The notes under the pieces were generated by a model, which worked only from the letters and a program-made list of their open reading frames with translations, was not told the origin of the DNA and did no database searches. Shown piece by piece: positions 52,201 to 60,516 of a stretch of 64,000 nt of DNA (the stretch's first letter is position 1; each line of letters starts with the position of its first letter). Both the position numbers and the translations under genes were made by a program. The DNA is from Streptomyces harbinensis (GTDB taxonomy: Bacteria > Actinomycetota > Actinomycetes > Streptomycetales > Streptomycetaceae), in assembly GCF_900116145.1 (NCBI RefSeq), contig NZ_FPAB01000005.1, positions 1 to 64,000 of the forward strand. Direction: 5' to 3'.

Positions 52201-52577
52201 CGGTGATCGACGCGGGCAACGAGCGGGCCGGGCAGGCGCTGGAGCTGGCCGACGAGGCACTGCGGCTGTTCACCGAGGGCTACGGGGACGGCGGCCCCGA
52301 CCGGCGCGGCGCGGACTGGGCGCAGTTCCTGCGCTGCACGCTGCTGCCGCTGGCCTCACCGGGCGGCTCGGAGATCGGCGAGGCGGTGGCGCGGGAGGAA
52401 CTGGACGAGCTGCTGCGCGCGGAGCATCCGCTGCGCGACCCGCGGCTGACGGACGCGGCGTCCAGCTACGTCCTGATGCTGGAGCGGGGCCAGGGCCCCG
52501 AGTCGGGCTGGCCGGCCTGGCGGATGGGCATGGTGCCCCGGCGCGGTGCCCGGGATGTGCTGGGCGTGCCGGCCTGA
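49296..52577 (+). CDS. Large membrane-anchored STAND ATPase with TPR repeats
   Basis: 1093 aa; GGGAGGGGG before ATG 49296. Coiled/helical head (1-80), two TMs (about 82-101 and 107-131), basic linker, then an NB-ARC-type NTPase: Walker A LHGPSGSGRT (257-266), Walker B VVIILDDATD (346-355), LVLVTAAEPLDL sensor, LPLEALDPTSAEELL, and a winged-helix part (LDVGQKEGAQQLEELHEAGFVSHVRGSRYRLHDLVRRFARVRL). The C-terminal 450 residues are TPR-like repeats (LGQTLLWAGRTADAEQELRTALDLYERSQD and similar). This is the AfsR/SARP-type C-terminal half without any DNA-binding domain. Probably a signal-sensing scaffold at the membrane; ligand unknown. Confidence 0.88.
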   Translation: MATQLALTQEHREEIDRLLVRAAEEEVRRSDGRVDGRQLLQRARSTIEEIHRPALEEYAVYRRAAEEFSPGKLSDRFRLQALGGALAATIAASIAVLILIGGSELATSVAFIDAVVVIAAGILGYALYAVFAHQWAVQRHAGDRHQPGGVEALRLEWLTAVEVRGIRPYLDQQRALAPHRDSAVPEQRDPRRAPQQQRRPDRSAAARTRAVLAKSFGRLPEPGHPFIGRRRHLTQITQWVNRDRARTDTRPTVVVLHGPSGSGRTMLARWAAHELRELFRGACLVDLRGQSVDPLPTRDAILHLMNRLGAPRDQLLFREGAGREADAGQLRRLAERYHQHLAGLPVVIILDDATDAEQVATLIPERSDSLVLVTAAEPLDLDPELPASVHQLPLEALDPTSAEELLRATVTDNSTLATGPEAQHDWHRLADLCDGRPLLLQLAGPTLTRRTPAQLVEALEAATPEGPGPDPAERVLRSRYTDLSDPARKLLRRLALAGRASLGARAAAALLDVGQKEGAQQLEELHEAGFVSHVRGSRYRLHDLVRRFARVRLFDEESHEERSAAQERLIRSYAELADTVIRLVDGKTSTRADLLPAAAGGHGFSSLDSALRWLDDETSFITATLRYADERVDRQAVQHLLGALCDYCLLRGDLYRLGELNELTQAVNQGLLTRSVQWRTGVAARQLGELDKARSTLSSVVSLYQEAQNNAGTAAALRDLGITLQHQGQLPEAQSKLREALDLQQAPELAGDRGWTLHALAAVERERGRLGSARGMLAEALRLHQGSGSVHGEAWTRFQLGQTLLWAGRTADAEQELRTALDLYERSQDVRGVAFATTELGLARLHDGDATSAQEQVRAALAQHRETEDARGEAWGLYYLGQAQEEGGDPEGALRSLEQARTMFSRMRDIYGLAWARHHSARLTRDIRAQSTGSLRNSGFARQLLTDARRDFQRAGVVHGEAWSALELAVIDAGNERAGQALELADEALRLFTEGYGDGGPDRRGADWAQFLRCTLLPLASPGGSEIGEAVAREELDELLRAEHPLRDPRLTDAASSYVLMLERGQGPESGWPAWRMGMVPRRGARDVLGVPA

Positions 52578-52597
52578 CCGCCCGGCGCGCCGGGCGG
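52578..52597. terminator. Palindromic hairpin between convergent genes
   Basis: 20-bp perfect palindrome (CCGCCCGGCG and its complement) immediately after the STAND gene stop, facing the convergent gene ending at 52663. Confidence 0.6.
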
Positions 52598-52662
52598 GCG
52601 GCGGGCGGTGTGCGGGGCGGGCGGGGAGGGAACGCCTCCCGGTCCGCGCCGGGCCCGGTGGG

Positions 52663-52971
52663 TCAGGCGGGGGAGGAGCTGCGGTCCCGGTCGCCCGCGG
52701 CCGGTTCCGAGCCCTGCGGTTCCCCCGTGCCGCTGCCGTCGCCGCCCTCGCGGGCCGCGCCGCCGTCCGGGTCGGCGGAGCCGCCCAGCCGCTCGGCGCG
52801 CTCCTGCTCCTTGAAGTCGATCCTGCCCAGCTGCCGGCTCATCGACTTCAGCAGCACCCAGACGGCGACCCCCAGGGCCGCGAACACGACGAAGCCCAGC
52901 ACGCCGGGCGTCACCGTGTACTCGGTGAGTTTCTTTTCGGCCTCTTCGGCCAGGGGAAGCAGCTCACTCAT
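52663..52971 (-). CDS. Small single-TM membrane protein downstream of mca
   Basis: 102 aa from ATG 52971 (ATG 52980 possible). MSELLPLAEEAEKKLTEYTVTPGVLGFVVFAALGVAVWVLLKSMSRQLGRIDFKEQERAERL: an external N-terminal helix, one TM (about 23-42), a basic segment, then an acidic Gly/Ser/Asp tail. Its start overlaps the mca stop by 8 bp, so it is coupled to mca. A conserved streptomycete partner of mca from memory; function unknown. Confidence 0.85.
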   Translation of the reverse strand: MSELLPLAEEAEKKLTEYTVTPGVLGFVVFAALGVAVWVLLKSMSRQLGRIDFKEQERAERLGGSADPDGGAAREGGDGSGTGEPQGSEPAAGDRDRSSSPA

Positions 52972-53848
52972 ACCCGTCATTGTCGCGGATGCCCGCGAAC
53001 AGGTCCGACTCGGGGATCGAGGTGGGCACCCGGGACTTCGCCAGCTCGTAGTCCTCGGTCGGCCACACCTCCTGCTGCACCTCCATCGGCACCCGGAACC
53101 AGCCGCCCTCCGGGTCGATCTGGGTGGCGTGGGCGATCAGCGCCTTGTCCCGCACCGGGAAGAACTCGGCACTCGGAACGAACGTGGTCAGGGTGCGCCC
53201 CTCCCGGTCCGACTCGTCCCAGCGCTCCAGCCACTCCCCGTACGGCGACTCCAGGCCGCGCGCCAGCAGCGCCTCGTGCAGGGCGACGGTGCGCGGCCGG
53301 TTGAAGCCCTGGTTGTAGTACAGCTTCAGCGGCGTCCACGGCTCACCCGTGCCCGGGTAGCGCTCCGGGTCGCCGGCCGCCTCGTACGCCACCATCGAGA
53401 TCTTGTGCGTCATGATGTGGTCGGGGTGCGGGTAGCCGCCGTTCTCGTCGTACGTCGTGATGACGTGCGGCCGGAACGACCGGATCAGCCGCACCAGCGG
53501 CTCGGCCGCCGCCTCCACGTCCTGGAGCGCGAAGCACCCCTCGGGCAGCGGCGGCAGCGGGTCGCCCTCGGGCAGCCCGGAGTCCACGAACCCCAGCCAC
53601 TCCTGCTTCACCCCCAGGATCTCCCGGGCTTCCGCCATCTCCTTGGCCCGTACCTCGTGGATGTGCTCCTCGATGTAGGTGTCACCCTGAAGCTTCGGGT
53701 TCAGGATGGAGCCCCGTTCTCCGCCGGTGCAGGTGGCGACGAGGACGTCGACCCCCTCCGACACATACTTCGCCATCGTCGCGGCGCCCTTGCTCGACTC
53801 GTCGTCGGGGTGGGCGTGCACGGCCATGAGCCGCAGCTGCTTGGTCAA
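52964..53848 (-). CDS. mca: Mycothiol S-conjugate amidase
   Basis: 294 aa, TTG start at 53848 with GAGGA upstream. LmbE/GlcNAc-PI deacetylase fold with zinc-ligand motif VHAHPDDESSKGAA near residues 10-15, TCTGGERGSILNP, LGFVDSGLPEGD, and the third ligand region YDENGGYPHPDHIMTHK. It cleaves mycothiol-toxin conjugates to a mercapturic acid plus GlcN-Ins, for detoxification. The family pair MshB differs at the HPHPDH region; length and the WGWLE-less C-terminus fit Mca. A firm marker of a mycothiol-making actinomycete. Confidence 0.93.
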   Translation of the reverse strand: MTKQLRLMAVHAHPDDESSKGAATMAKYVSEGVDVLVATCTGGERGSILNPKLQGDTYIEEHIHEVRAKEMAEAREILGVKQEWLGFVDSGLPEGDPLPPLPEGCFALQDVEAAAEPLVRLIRSFRPHVITTYDENGGYPHPDHIMTHKISMVAYEAAGDPERYPGTGEPWTPLKLYYNQGFNRPRTVALHEALLARGLESPYGEWLERWDESDREGRTLTTFVPSAEFFPVRDKALIAHATQIDPEGGWFRVPMEVQQEVWPTEDYELAKSRVPTSIPESDLFAGIRDNDGYE

Positions 53849-53884
53849 GACTGGTCCTCGTGTCTCGGTCCTGGAGTCGCCTTC

Positions 53885-53890
53885 TATAGT
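53885..53890 (+). promoter_or_regulatory. -10 in the mca/DUF4307 divergent promoter
   Basis: TATAGT, giving a leader of about 55 nt for the DUF4307 gene with GGAGG near its end. The minus strand of the same spot (TATAGA) could serve mca. Confidence 0.5.
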
Positions 53891-53950
53891 GACTGATGGA
53901 CCAGCGCGGGATATTCCCGTGCGTCACGCCCACCCGCCGGAGGACGCACC

Positions 53951-54361
53951 ATGGCTACCGTTCGTGACGGCGTGCCCGAGGGGCGGTACGGCAGGTCCGG
54001 CGCCGCCTCCGACGCGCGCACGGACCGGCGGCTGAAGATCACCGGCCTGGTGCTCGGTGTGCTGCTGCTGGCCTTCGTCGGCTGGGCGGGCGTCCACTAC
54101 ATCAGCGGGCAGAAGGTCACCGGAGAGGTCACCGGTTTCACGGTCACCTCCGACACCGAGGTTTCGGTGAATATCGCCGTGCGCAAGCCCGCCTCCGTCA
54201 CCGGCGTCTGTACGGTGCGGTCCCAGGCCGCCGACGGCCTGGAAGTCGGCCGGGCCGAGTTCCGCTTCGAGGAGGACGGCGACGCCCTCCACCGCACGGT
54301 GGTGCTGAAGACCACCGAGCGGGCCACCTCCGCCGAGCTGATGGGCTGCGCCGAAGGCTGA
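53951..54361 (+). CDS. DUF4307 single-TM membrane protein
   Basis: 136 aa; CCGGAGGACGCACC before ATG 53951. Cytoplasmic RYGR...RLK head, one TM (ITGLVLGVLLLAFVGWAGVHYI, about 32-53), then an external beta-rich domain (KVTGEVTGFTVTSDTEVSVNIAVRKPASVTGVCTVRSQAADGLEVGRAEFRF) with two cysteines (GVCTV, MGCAE). The pattern matches DUF4307, an actinobacterial family constantly found beside mca. Function unknown. Confidence 0.9.
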   Translation: MATVRDGVPEGRYGRSGAASDARTDRRLKITGLVLGVLLLAFVGWAGVHYISGQKVTGEVTGFTVTSDTEVSVNIAVRKPASVTGVCTVRSQAADGLEVGRAEFRFEEDGDALHRTVVLKTTERATSAELMGCAEG

Positions 54362-54463
54362 CCGGCGGCGGCGAACGCAGCCGGCGGCGGCCCCGCCCCC
54401 GGCCGGTGTGGGTTTGCTCACGTCGCCAGGGGGTAAATCCTTTCGCAAATCGATCGGCGTTGT

Positions 54464-54469
54464 TAGGGT
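54464..54469 (+). promoter_or_regulatory. -10 of greA
   Basis: TAGGGT with TTTCGC 17 bp upstream as a weak -35. Leads to a 5' leader of about 105 nt before GTG 54581. Confidence 0.45.
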
Positions 54470-54580
54470 CGACGTTTCGATCGCTGATTCGCCCACCCAG
54501 GAGCGCTGCCTTCCGGGCGGGCGATGTTTTTGTATCGACCCCACGTTGTATCCATCACCACCTGTACCCGAGGAGCACCT

Positions 54581-55078
54581 GTGACCCAGACCAGCGACAC
54601 TGTCACCTGGCTGACCCAGGAGGCGTATGACCAGCTGAAGACGGAGCTGGACTATCTGTCGGGTCCCGCGCGCATCGAGATCGCCAAGAAGATCGAGGCC
54701 GCCAGGGAAGAGGGCGACCTGAAGGAGAACGCCGGTTATCACGCGGCGAAGGAGGAGCAGGGCAAGCAGGAGGCGCGGGTGCGCCAGCTGACCCAGCTCC
54801 TCGAAAGCGCGCAGGTCGGGCAGGCTCCGGCGGACACCGGCGTGGTCGCGCCCGGCATGGTCGTCACGATCGCCTTCGACGGCGACGAGGACGACACGAT
54901 GACGTTTCTGCTCGCCTCCCGCGAATTCGCCACCTCCGACATCGACACCTATTCACCGAAGTCGCCGCTCGGCGCCGGTGTCAATGGCAAAAAGGTCGGC
55001 GAGGACGCGACGTACGAACTGCCGAACGGCACCGTCGCCAGTGTGCGGGTCCTGGAGGCCAAGCCCTATCAGGCGTGA
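54581..55078 (+). CDS. greA: Transcription elongation factor GreA
   Basis: 165 aa from GTG 54581, with GAGGAG upstream. The N-terminal coiled-coil finger (LTQEAYDQLKTELDYLSGPARIEIAKKIEAAREEGDLKENAGYHAAKEEQGKQEARVRQL) carries the tip acidic pair in EEGDLKENAGYHAA that enters the polymerase channel. The C-terminal FKBP-like domain has SPKSPLGAGVNGKKVGEDATYELPNG. Rescues backtracked RNA polymerase by transcript cleavage. Confidence 0.96.
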   Translation: MTQTSDTVTWLTQEAYDQLKTELDYLSGPARIEIAKKIEAAREEGDLKENAGYHAAKEEQGKQEARVRQLTQLLESAQVGQAPADTGVVAPGMVVTIAFDGDEDDTMTFLLASREFATSDIDTYSPKSPLGAGVNGKKVGEDATYELPNGTVASVRVLEAKPYQA

Positions 55079-55204
55079 GCAGGACCGGGCGGCCACCGCC
55101 GCCCGCTGAAACCCGTGGAATGCCTCCGCGCCGGACGCGCGGGGGCATATCTGCGCCGGGCGATCCCCAGCGCCGAGCCGCCCGGGACGGTGCAGGATGG
55201 GGAT

Positions 55205-57232
55205 ATGGCCAATCGACTCGCCGACGAGACATCGCCGTATCTCCTCCAGCACGCCGACAACCCCGTGGAATGGTGGCCGTGGTCACCCGGGGCATTCGAC
55301 GAGGCACGGCGCCGGGACGTACCCGTGCTGCTGAGCGTCGGATATGCGAGTTGTCACTGGTGTCATGTGATGGCACGCGAGAGTTTCGCGGATCAGGAGA
55401 CCGCGGACTATCTCAATGAGCATTTCGTCGCCGTCAAGGTCGACCGCGAGGAACGCCCGGACGTGGACTCCGTCTACATGGACGCGGTGCAGGCGGCGAC
55501 CGGTCAGGGCGGCTGGCCGATGACCGTGTTCATGACGGCCGACGGGGAGCCGTTCTACTTCGGGACGTATTTCCCACTGGAGCCCCGCGAGGGCCTGCCG
55601 TCGTTCAAGCAGCTGCTGGTGGGCGTGCACACCGCGTGGAGCGAGCGGCGCGGCGAGGTCACCGACGTGGCGGCCCGGATCGGGCGGGAGCTGGCCGGGC
55701 GCGATGTGGAGTACGCGGCCCCGCGCGCGCCCGGCGAGGCGGAACTGGCGATGGCGCTGGGCGGCATGCGCGGCGACTTCGACGCCGAGCGGGGCGGTTT
55801 CGGCGGCGCCCCGAAGTTCCCGCCGTCGATGGTGCTGGAGTTCCTGCTGCGCCACCACGCCCGTACCGGCGCCGAGGAGGCGCTGGAGATGGTGGAGCGC
55901 ACGGCGCAGGCGATGGCGCTGGGCGGGCTGTACGACCAGCTGGGCGGCGGCTTCGCCCGGTACGCGGTGGACGGCGCCTGGGCGGTGCCGCACTTCGAGA
56001 AGATGTGCTACGACAACGCGCTGCTGGCGCGGGTGTACGCCCACTGGTGGCGGGCCACGGCCTCTCCGCTGGCCCGCCGGATCGCGCTGGAGACGGCGGA
56101 TTTCCTGGTACGGGAGCTGCGCACGGCCGAGGGCGGCTTCGCCTCGGGCCTGGACGCCGACAGCGACGACGCGGACGGCCGGCACCGCGAGGGCGCCTAC
56201 TACGTGTGGACACCGGAGCAGCTGCGCGCCGCCCTGGGCGAGGCGGACGGGGCGCGGGCGGCCGGGCTGTACGGGGTGACCCCGGCGGGGAACTTCGAGG
56301 AGGGCGCCTCCGTGCTGCGGCTGCTGCCGGGCACCGACCACGATCCGCAGCTGCGGGCGCGGCTGCTGGCGGCGCGGGCGGAGCGCGCCCGGCCGGGCCG
56401 GGACGACAAGGTGGTGGCGGCCTGGTGCGGGCTGGCCGTGGCGGCGCTGGCCGAGATCGGGGCCTGTTTCGAGCGGCTCGATCTGGTGGACGCGGCCCGG
56501 GACGCGGCGCGGCTGCTCGCGCGGGTGCACACCCGGCGCGACGGGGACGGCGTGCGCCTGGTGCGGACCTCGCGGGACGGCCGGGCCGGGCCGAGCGCGG
56601 GGGTGCTGGAGGACTACGGGGATGTGGCCGAGGGGTTCCTGGCGCTGTACGCGGTGACCGGGGAGACCGAGTGGCTGACCCGGGCCGGGGAACTGCTGGA
56701 GACGGTGCTGAGCCGGTTCGCGAGCCCGCAGGGGGCGCTGTACGACACGGCGGACGACGCGGAGCGGCTGATCCGCCGCCCGCAGGACCCGAGTGACGGG
56801 GCGACCCCGGCGGGGTGGACGGCGGCGGCCGGCGCGCTGCTGTCGTACGCGGCGTACACCGGGAGCGCGCGGCACCGGGAGGCGGCCGGGCGGGCGCTGG
56901 GCATCGTGACGGCGCTGGCGGAGCGCGCCCCGCGCTTCATCGGCTGGGGTCTGGCGGTGGCGGAGGCGGCGCTGGACGGCCCGCGCGAGGTGGCGGTGGT
57001 GGGGACGCCGGGGGACCCGGCGACCGAGGAGCTGCACCGTACGGCGCTGCGCTCCACCGCGCCGGGCGCGGTGGTCTCGGTGGGCGCCCCGGACACCCCG
57101 GACGCGCCGCTGCTGCGGGACCGCGCGCTGCGGGACGGGCGGCCCACGGCGTATGTGTGCCGCGACTTCGTGTGCGGGCTGCCGACGACGGACCCGGTGG
57201 AACTGGCGCACCAGCTGCGCGCCACGCGCTGA
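55205..57232 (+). CDS. Thioredoxin-domain (DUF255, YyaL/spermatogenesis-associated 20-type) protein
   Basis: 675 aa from ATG 55205. [24 protein letters not shown] and [17 protein letters not shown], with the CxxC of a thioredoxin-like domain; [26 protein letters not shown]; then an (alpha/alpha)6-barrel, epimerase-like C-terminal part ([60 protein letters not shown]). Widespread single-copy proteins with redox or glycan-modifying roles not established. Leader between greA and this gene is 126 bp. Confidence 0.92.
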   Translation: MANRLADETSPYLLQHADNPVEWWPWSPGAFDEARRRDVPVLLSVGYASCHWCHVMARESFADQETADYLNEHFVAVKVDREERPDVDSVYMDAVQAATGQGGWPMTVFMTADGEPFYFGTYFPLEPREGLPSFKQLLVGVHTAWSERRGEVTDVAARIGRELAGRDVEYAAPRAPGEAELAMALGGMRGDFDAERGGFGGAPKFPPSMVLEFLLRHHARTGAEEALEMVERTAQAMALGGLYDQLGGGFARYAVDGAWAVPHFEKMCYDNALLARVYAHWWRATASPLARRIALETADFLVRELRTAEGGFASGLDADSDDADGRHREGAYYVWTPEQLRAALGEADGARAAGLYGVTPAGNFEEGASVLRLLPGTDHDPQLRARLLAARAERARPGRDDKVVAAWCGLAVAALAEIGACFERLDLVDAARDAARLLARVHTRRDGDGVRLVRTSRDGRAGPSAGVLEDYGDVAEGFLALYAVTGETEWLTRAGELLETVLSRFASPQGALYDTADDAERLIRRPQDPSDGATPAGWTAAAGALLSYAAYTGSARHREAAGRALGIVTALAERAPRFIGWGLAVAEAALDGPREVAVVGTPGDPATEELHRTALRSTAPGAVVSVGAPDTPDAPLLRDRALRDGRPTAYVCRDFVCGLPTTDPVELAHQLRATR

Positions 57233-57277
57233 GCGGCGGCGGTGCGGGCCGGCGGTGACGGCCGGCCCCGGTCCGCG

Positions 57278-57317
57278 CCCGCGGGAGTCGCGGTCGAGCG
57301 GCGGTGACTCCCGCGGG
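57278..57317. terminator. Bidirectional terminator
   Basis: Perfect 12-bp stem CCCGCGGGAGTC / GACTCCCGCGGG with a 16-nt loop, between convergent genes ending at 57232 and 57332. Confidence 0.75.
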
Positions 57318-57331
57318 AGAGCGCTGTCCGG

Positions 57332-58033
57332 TTACGCGTGCTGGTAGGCGACGATCGAGATGCCCACGTAGTGCACGGCGAAGGCGGCCAGCGTCAGCGA
57401 GTGGAACACCTCGTGGAAGCCGAACCAGCGCGGCGACGGGTTGGGGCGCTTCATCCCGTAGATGACCCCGCCCACGCTGTACAGCAGCCCGCCGAGGACC
57501 ACCAGGGACATCACCACGACGCCGCCGGTGCGCAGGAAGTCCGGGAGGAAGAAGACCGCCGCCCAGCCCATCGCGATGTAGCACGGGGTGTACAGCCAGC
57601 GCGGCGCGCCGACCCAGAAGACCCGGAAGGCGATCCCGGCGACGGCCGCCGCCCAGATCCCCCAGAGCAGCAGCTGGCCGCGCGCGCCCTCCAGCAGCAG
57701 GATCGTCAGCGGTGTGTAGGTGCCGGCGATGATCAGGAAGATGTTGGCGTGATCGAGCCGGCGCAGCACGCCGGCGATCTTCGGCGGCCAGTTCCCCCGG
57801 TGGTAGAGCGCGCTCACTCCGAAGAGCAGGCACGCGGTGAGCGTGTACACGGCGCAGGCGATACGGCCCCGGGGGCTGCCGGCCAGCGCGGTCAGAAAGA
57901 CGCCGGCGATCAGCACCGCCGGGAACATCATCGCGTGCAGCCAGCCGCGCAGGCGGGGCTTGACCACGGACAGGGGCGGCGGTGATGCGGGCGCTTCGGC
58001 CTCCTCGGCGGCCTGGGCCGCGGCAGCAGTCAT
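57332..58033 (-). CDS. Hemolysin III family (PAQR/YqfA) membrane protein
   Basis: 233 aa. Seven TMs after a Pro/Glu-rich cytoplasmic N-terminus. Metal-site motifs of the CREST/PAQR superfamily: SALYHRGNW (S..YH) in TM2-3 and [16 protein letters not shown] (H...H) in the last helix; [17 protein letters not shown] is the family signature. Role may be lipid hydrolase-like or receptor-like; despite the name, haemolysis is not established. Leaderless: TAGCAT lies 6 nt before the ATG. Confidence 0.92.
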   Translation of the reverse strand: MTAAAAQAAEEAEAPASPPPLSVVKPRLRGWLHAMMFPAVLIAGVFLTALAGSPRGRIACAVYTLTACLLFGVSALYHRGNWPPKIAGVLRRLDHANIFLIIAGTYTPLTILLLEGARGQLLLWGIWAAAVAGIAFRVFWVGAPRWLYTPCYIAMGWAAVFFLPDFLRTGGVVVMSLVVLGGLLYSVGGVIYGMKRPNPSPRWFGFHEVFHSLTLAAFAVHYVGISIVAYQHA

Positions 58034-58039
58034 GCGCCG

Positions 58040-58045
58040 ATGCTA
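58040..58045 (-). promoter_or_regulatory. -10 of the hemolysin III gene (leaderless)
   Basis: TAGCAT on the minus strand, exactly 6 nt before ATG 58033. Confidence 0.55.
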
Positions 58046-58192
58046 CCGAGGTGGGCTCGGCGATTGGAGGGGCGCGGCCCGGGTGTGCCCGGGTGGTGCG
58101 TACCGGACCGGGCGTGCGCCTGCTCACTTGAGCTGCCCTGGACACAGACGAGAAGACGACGCAGAATCATAGAAACAGATGAGCGAGATGGC

Positions 58193-58224
58193 TCCCGGAT
58201 GAGCAGTTGGCGTACTCATCGGGA
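58193..58224 (+). promoter_or_regulatory. Inverted repeat in the pckA leader
   Basis: TCCCGGATGAG (58193-58203) can pair with CTCATCGGGA (58215-58224), ten pairs with one bulged G and an 11-nt loop. It ends 55 bp before the pckA start. It could be an RNA hairpin or a DNA operator; no T-run follows. Confidence 0.5.
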
Positions 58225-58279
58225 ACGCTCACCCGTCACCACCACCCTCACGACAGACCTCTCACCCTCAGGAGTGATC

Positions 58280-60148
58280 GTGACCCTGACATCAGCCGGT
58301 CCCGACACCACCGACAGCACGGATCCCGCGCCCACCCGTCACCGCGAGCTGCTCGCCTGGGTGACGGAGATCGCGGACCTCACCCAGCCCGACCGGGTCG
58401 TATGGTGCGACGGCTCCCAGGCCGAGTACGACCGGCTGTGCGCGGAACTGGTCCAGCGGGGCACGTTCACGGAACTCGACCCCGTGAAGAGGCCGCACTC
58501 CTACTACGCGGCCTCCGACCCCACCGATGTGGCCCGGGTCGAGGACCGCACCTTCATCTGCTCCGAGCGCGAGGTGGACGCCGGACCCACCAACCACTGG
58601 AAGGACCCCGCCGAGATGCGGGAGATCTTCAGCGGCGAGGACGGCCTCTTCCGCGGCTCGATGCGCGGACGCACCCTGTACGTCGTCCCGTTCTGCATGG
58701 GCCCGCTCGGCTCCCCGCTGTCCGCCCTCGGCGTCGAGCTGACCGACTCCGCTTACGTCGCGGTCGCCATGCGCACCATGACCCGGATGGGCAGCGCCGT
58801 CCTCGAACAGCTCGGCACCGACGGCGAGTTCGTCCGCGCCGTCCACTCGGTGGGCGCCCCGCTCGCACCCGGCGAGCAGGACGTGCCCTGGCCCTGCAAC
58901 ACCACCAAGTACATCTCGCACTTCCCCGAGACCCGCGAGATCTGGTCCTACGGCTCGGGGTACGGCGGCAACGCGCTGCTCGGCAAGAAGTGCTATGCCC
59001 TGCGCATCGCCTCCGTCATGGCCAGGGACGAGGGCTGGCTGGCCGAGCACATGCTCATCCTCAAGCTCACCCCGCCCACCGGCGAGGCCCGCTACATCGC
59101 CGCCGCCTTCCCCTCCGCCTGCGGCAAGACCAACCTCGCCATGCTCCAGCCCACCATCCCCGGCTGGACCGTGGAGACCATCGGTGACGACATCGCCTGG
59201 ATGCGGTTCGGCGCCGACGGCCGGCTGTACGCCATCAACCCGGAGGCCGGCTTCTTCGGCGTCGCGCCCGGCACCGGCGAGCAGACCAACGCCAACGCCA
59301 TGAAGACGCTGTGGGGCAACTCCGTCTTCACCAATGTCGCCCTCACCGACGACGGCGACGTGTGGTGGGAGGGCATGACGGAGGAGCCGCCCGCCCATCT
59401 GACGGACTGGCGCGGCAACGACTGGACGCCGCAGTCCGGGACCCCGGCCGCGCACCCCAACGCCCGCTTCACCGTGCCCGCCGCCCAGTGCCCGACCATC
59501 GCCCCGGAGTGGGAGGACCCGGCCGGGGTGCCGATCTCCGCGATCCTGTTCGGCGGACGCCGGGCCACCGCCGTTCCGCTGGTGACCGAGTCCTTCGACT
59601 GGCAGCACGGCGTCTTCCTGGGCGCCAACGTCGCCTCCGAGAAGACCGCGGCGGCCGAGGGCACGGTTGGGGAGCTGCGGCACGACCCGTTCGCGATGCT
59701 GCCGTTCTGCGGCTACAACATGGGCGACTACTTCGGGCACTGGCTGCGGATGGGGCAGCAGGCGGCCGACCCGGCGAAGCTGCCGAAGATCTACTACGTC
59801 AACTGGTTCAAGAAGGACGCCGAGGGCCGGTTCGTGTGGCCGGGCTTCGGCGAGAACAGCCGGGTGCTGAAGTGGATCGTCCAGCGGCTGGGCGGCGAGG
59901 CGGCCGGGGTGGACTCGCCGCTCGGCGTGCTGCCCGCCCCGGGTTCCCTGGACGTGGACGGGCTCGGCCTGAAGGACGGCGACCTGGAGTTCCTGCTGGA
60001 GGTCGACCGGGAGGTGTGGCGGCGCGAGGCCGCCCTGATCCCGGCCCACCTGGACACCTTCGGCGACCACACGCCGCGCGCGCTGTGGGACGAGTACCAC
60101 GCGCTGGTCGAGCGGCTGCGGCAGCTGCCCGCGCCCGACCGCGCCTGA
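58280..60148 (+). CDS. pckA: Phosphoenolpyruvate carboxykinase (GTP)
   Basis: 622 aa from GTG 58280, with GGAG just upstream (GTG 58274 is possible). Oxaloacetate + GTP to PEP + GDP + CO2. PEP-site [46 protein letters not shown]; kinase-1a P-loop [14 protein letters not shown] with the active-site Cys; kinase-2 [20 protein letters not shown]; and GTP-site WVNWFKKD-type NWFKKDAEG and [11 protein letters not shown]. The central anaplerotic/gluconeogenic enzyme for growth on acids. A hairpin in the leader and a strong terminator frame the gene. Confidence 0.96.
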   Translation: MTLTSAGPDTTDSTDPAPTRHRELLAWVTEIADLTQPDRVVWCDGSQAEYDRLCAELVQRGTFTELDPVKRPHSYYAASDPTDVARVEDRTFICSEREVDAGPTNHWKDPAEMREIFSGEDGLFRGSMRGRTLYVVPFCMGPLGSPLSALGVELTDSAYVAVAMRTMTRMGSAVLEQLGTDGEFVRAVHSVGAPLAPGEQDVPWPCNTTKYISHFPETREIWSYGSGYGGNALLGKKCYALRIASVMARDEGWLAEHMLILKLTPPTGEARYIAAAFPSACGKTNLAMLQPTIPGWTVETIGDDIAWMRFGADGRLYAINPEAGFFGVAPGTGEQTNANAMKTLWGNSVFTNVALTDDGDVWWEGMTEEPPAHLTDWRGNDWTPQSGTPAAHPNARFTVPAAQCPTIAPEWEDPAGVPISAILFGGRRATAVPLVTESFDWQHGVFLGANVASEKTAAAEGTVGELRHDPFAMLPFCGYNMGDYFGHWLRMGQQAADPAKLPKIYYVNWFKKDAEGRFVWPGFGENSRVLKWIVQRLGGEAAGVDSPLGVLPAPGSLDVDGLGLKDGDLEFLLEVDREVWRREAALIPAHLDTFGDHTPRALWDEYHALVERLRQLPAPDRA

Positions 60149-60188
60149 CCCGGTGACCGAGGCGAACACCCTCCGTCACCGCCACGAC

Positions 60189-60226
60189 AAGCCGGCCCCC
60201 GCCCGACGGCGTGCGGGGGCCGGCTT
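60189..60226. terminator. Terminator of pckA
   Basis: Perfect 14-bp stem (AAGCCGGCCCCCGC / GCGGGGGCCGGCTT) with 10-nt loop, followed by TTTG. Confidence 0.85.
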
Positions 60227-60414
60227 TGTGCTGCCCGGCCCCGTGTCCCGCGCGGCGTCCCACAGCTGGAGAAAAGTGCAGGTCAGATGGTGTTCTGCGT
60301 CCCATCGTCCCGGAGCGGCGGCTGTGCGTTGACCGGTGGGGGAGGGCAGGGGGCACTCTTCTTCCGGACCGCGGCGCACGGCCGTGGTGACCACGCACAG
60401 TGGAGGGTGTCGGG

Positions 60415-60516
60415 ATGAAGAAGCGGACCAGGGTGCCGCACACGGGGGCCGGGAGCGCGGCGGGGGCCGCGGGACCGGCGAGGTCCGCGGGGCCGGCCCG
60501 CGACCGGTGGTGCTGA
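60415..60516 (+). CDS. Possible 33-aa leader peptide before the lipoprotein
   Basis: ATG 60415 has the best ribosome site in the area (GGAGGG, 7-9 nt upstream) and opens MKKRTRVPHTGAGSAAGAAG, an Ala/Gly/Arg stretch ending DRWWC and TGA at 60514-60516. It overlaps the lipoprotein start (GTG 60507/60510) in another frame, so it may couple translation. Alternatively a frameshift or sequencing error separates a single N-terminus. The remaining 60227-60414 shows nothing. Confidence 0.4.
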   Translation: MKKRTRVPHTGAGSAAGAAGPARSAGPARDRWC

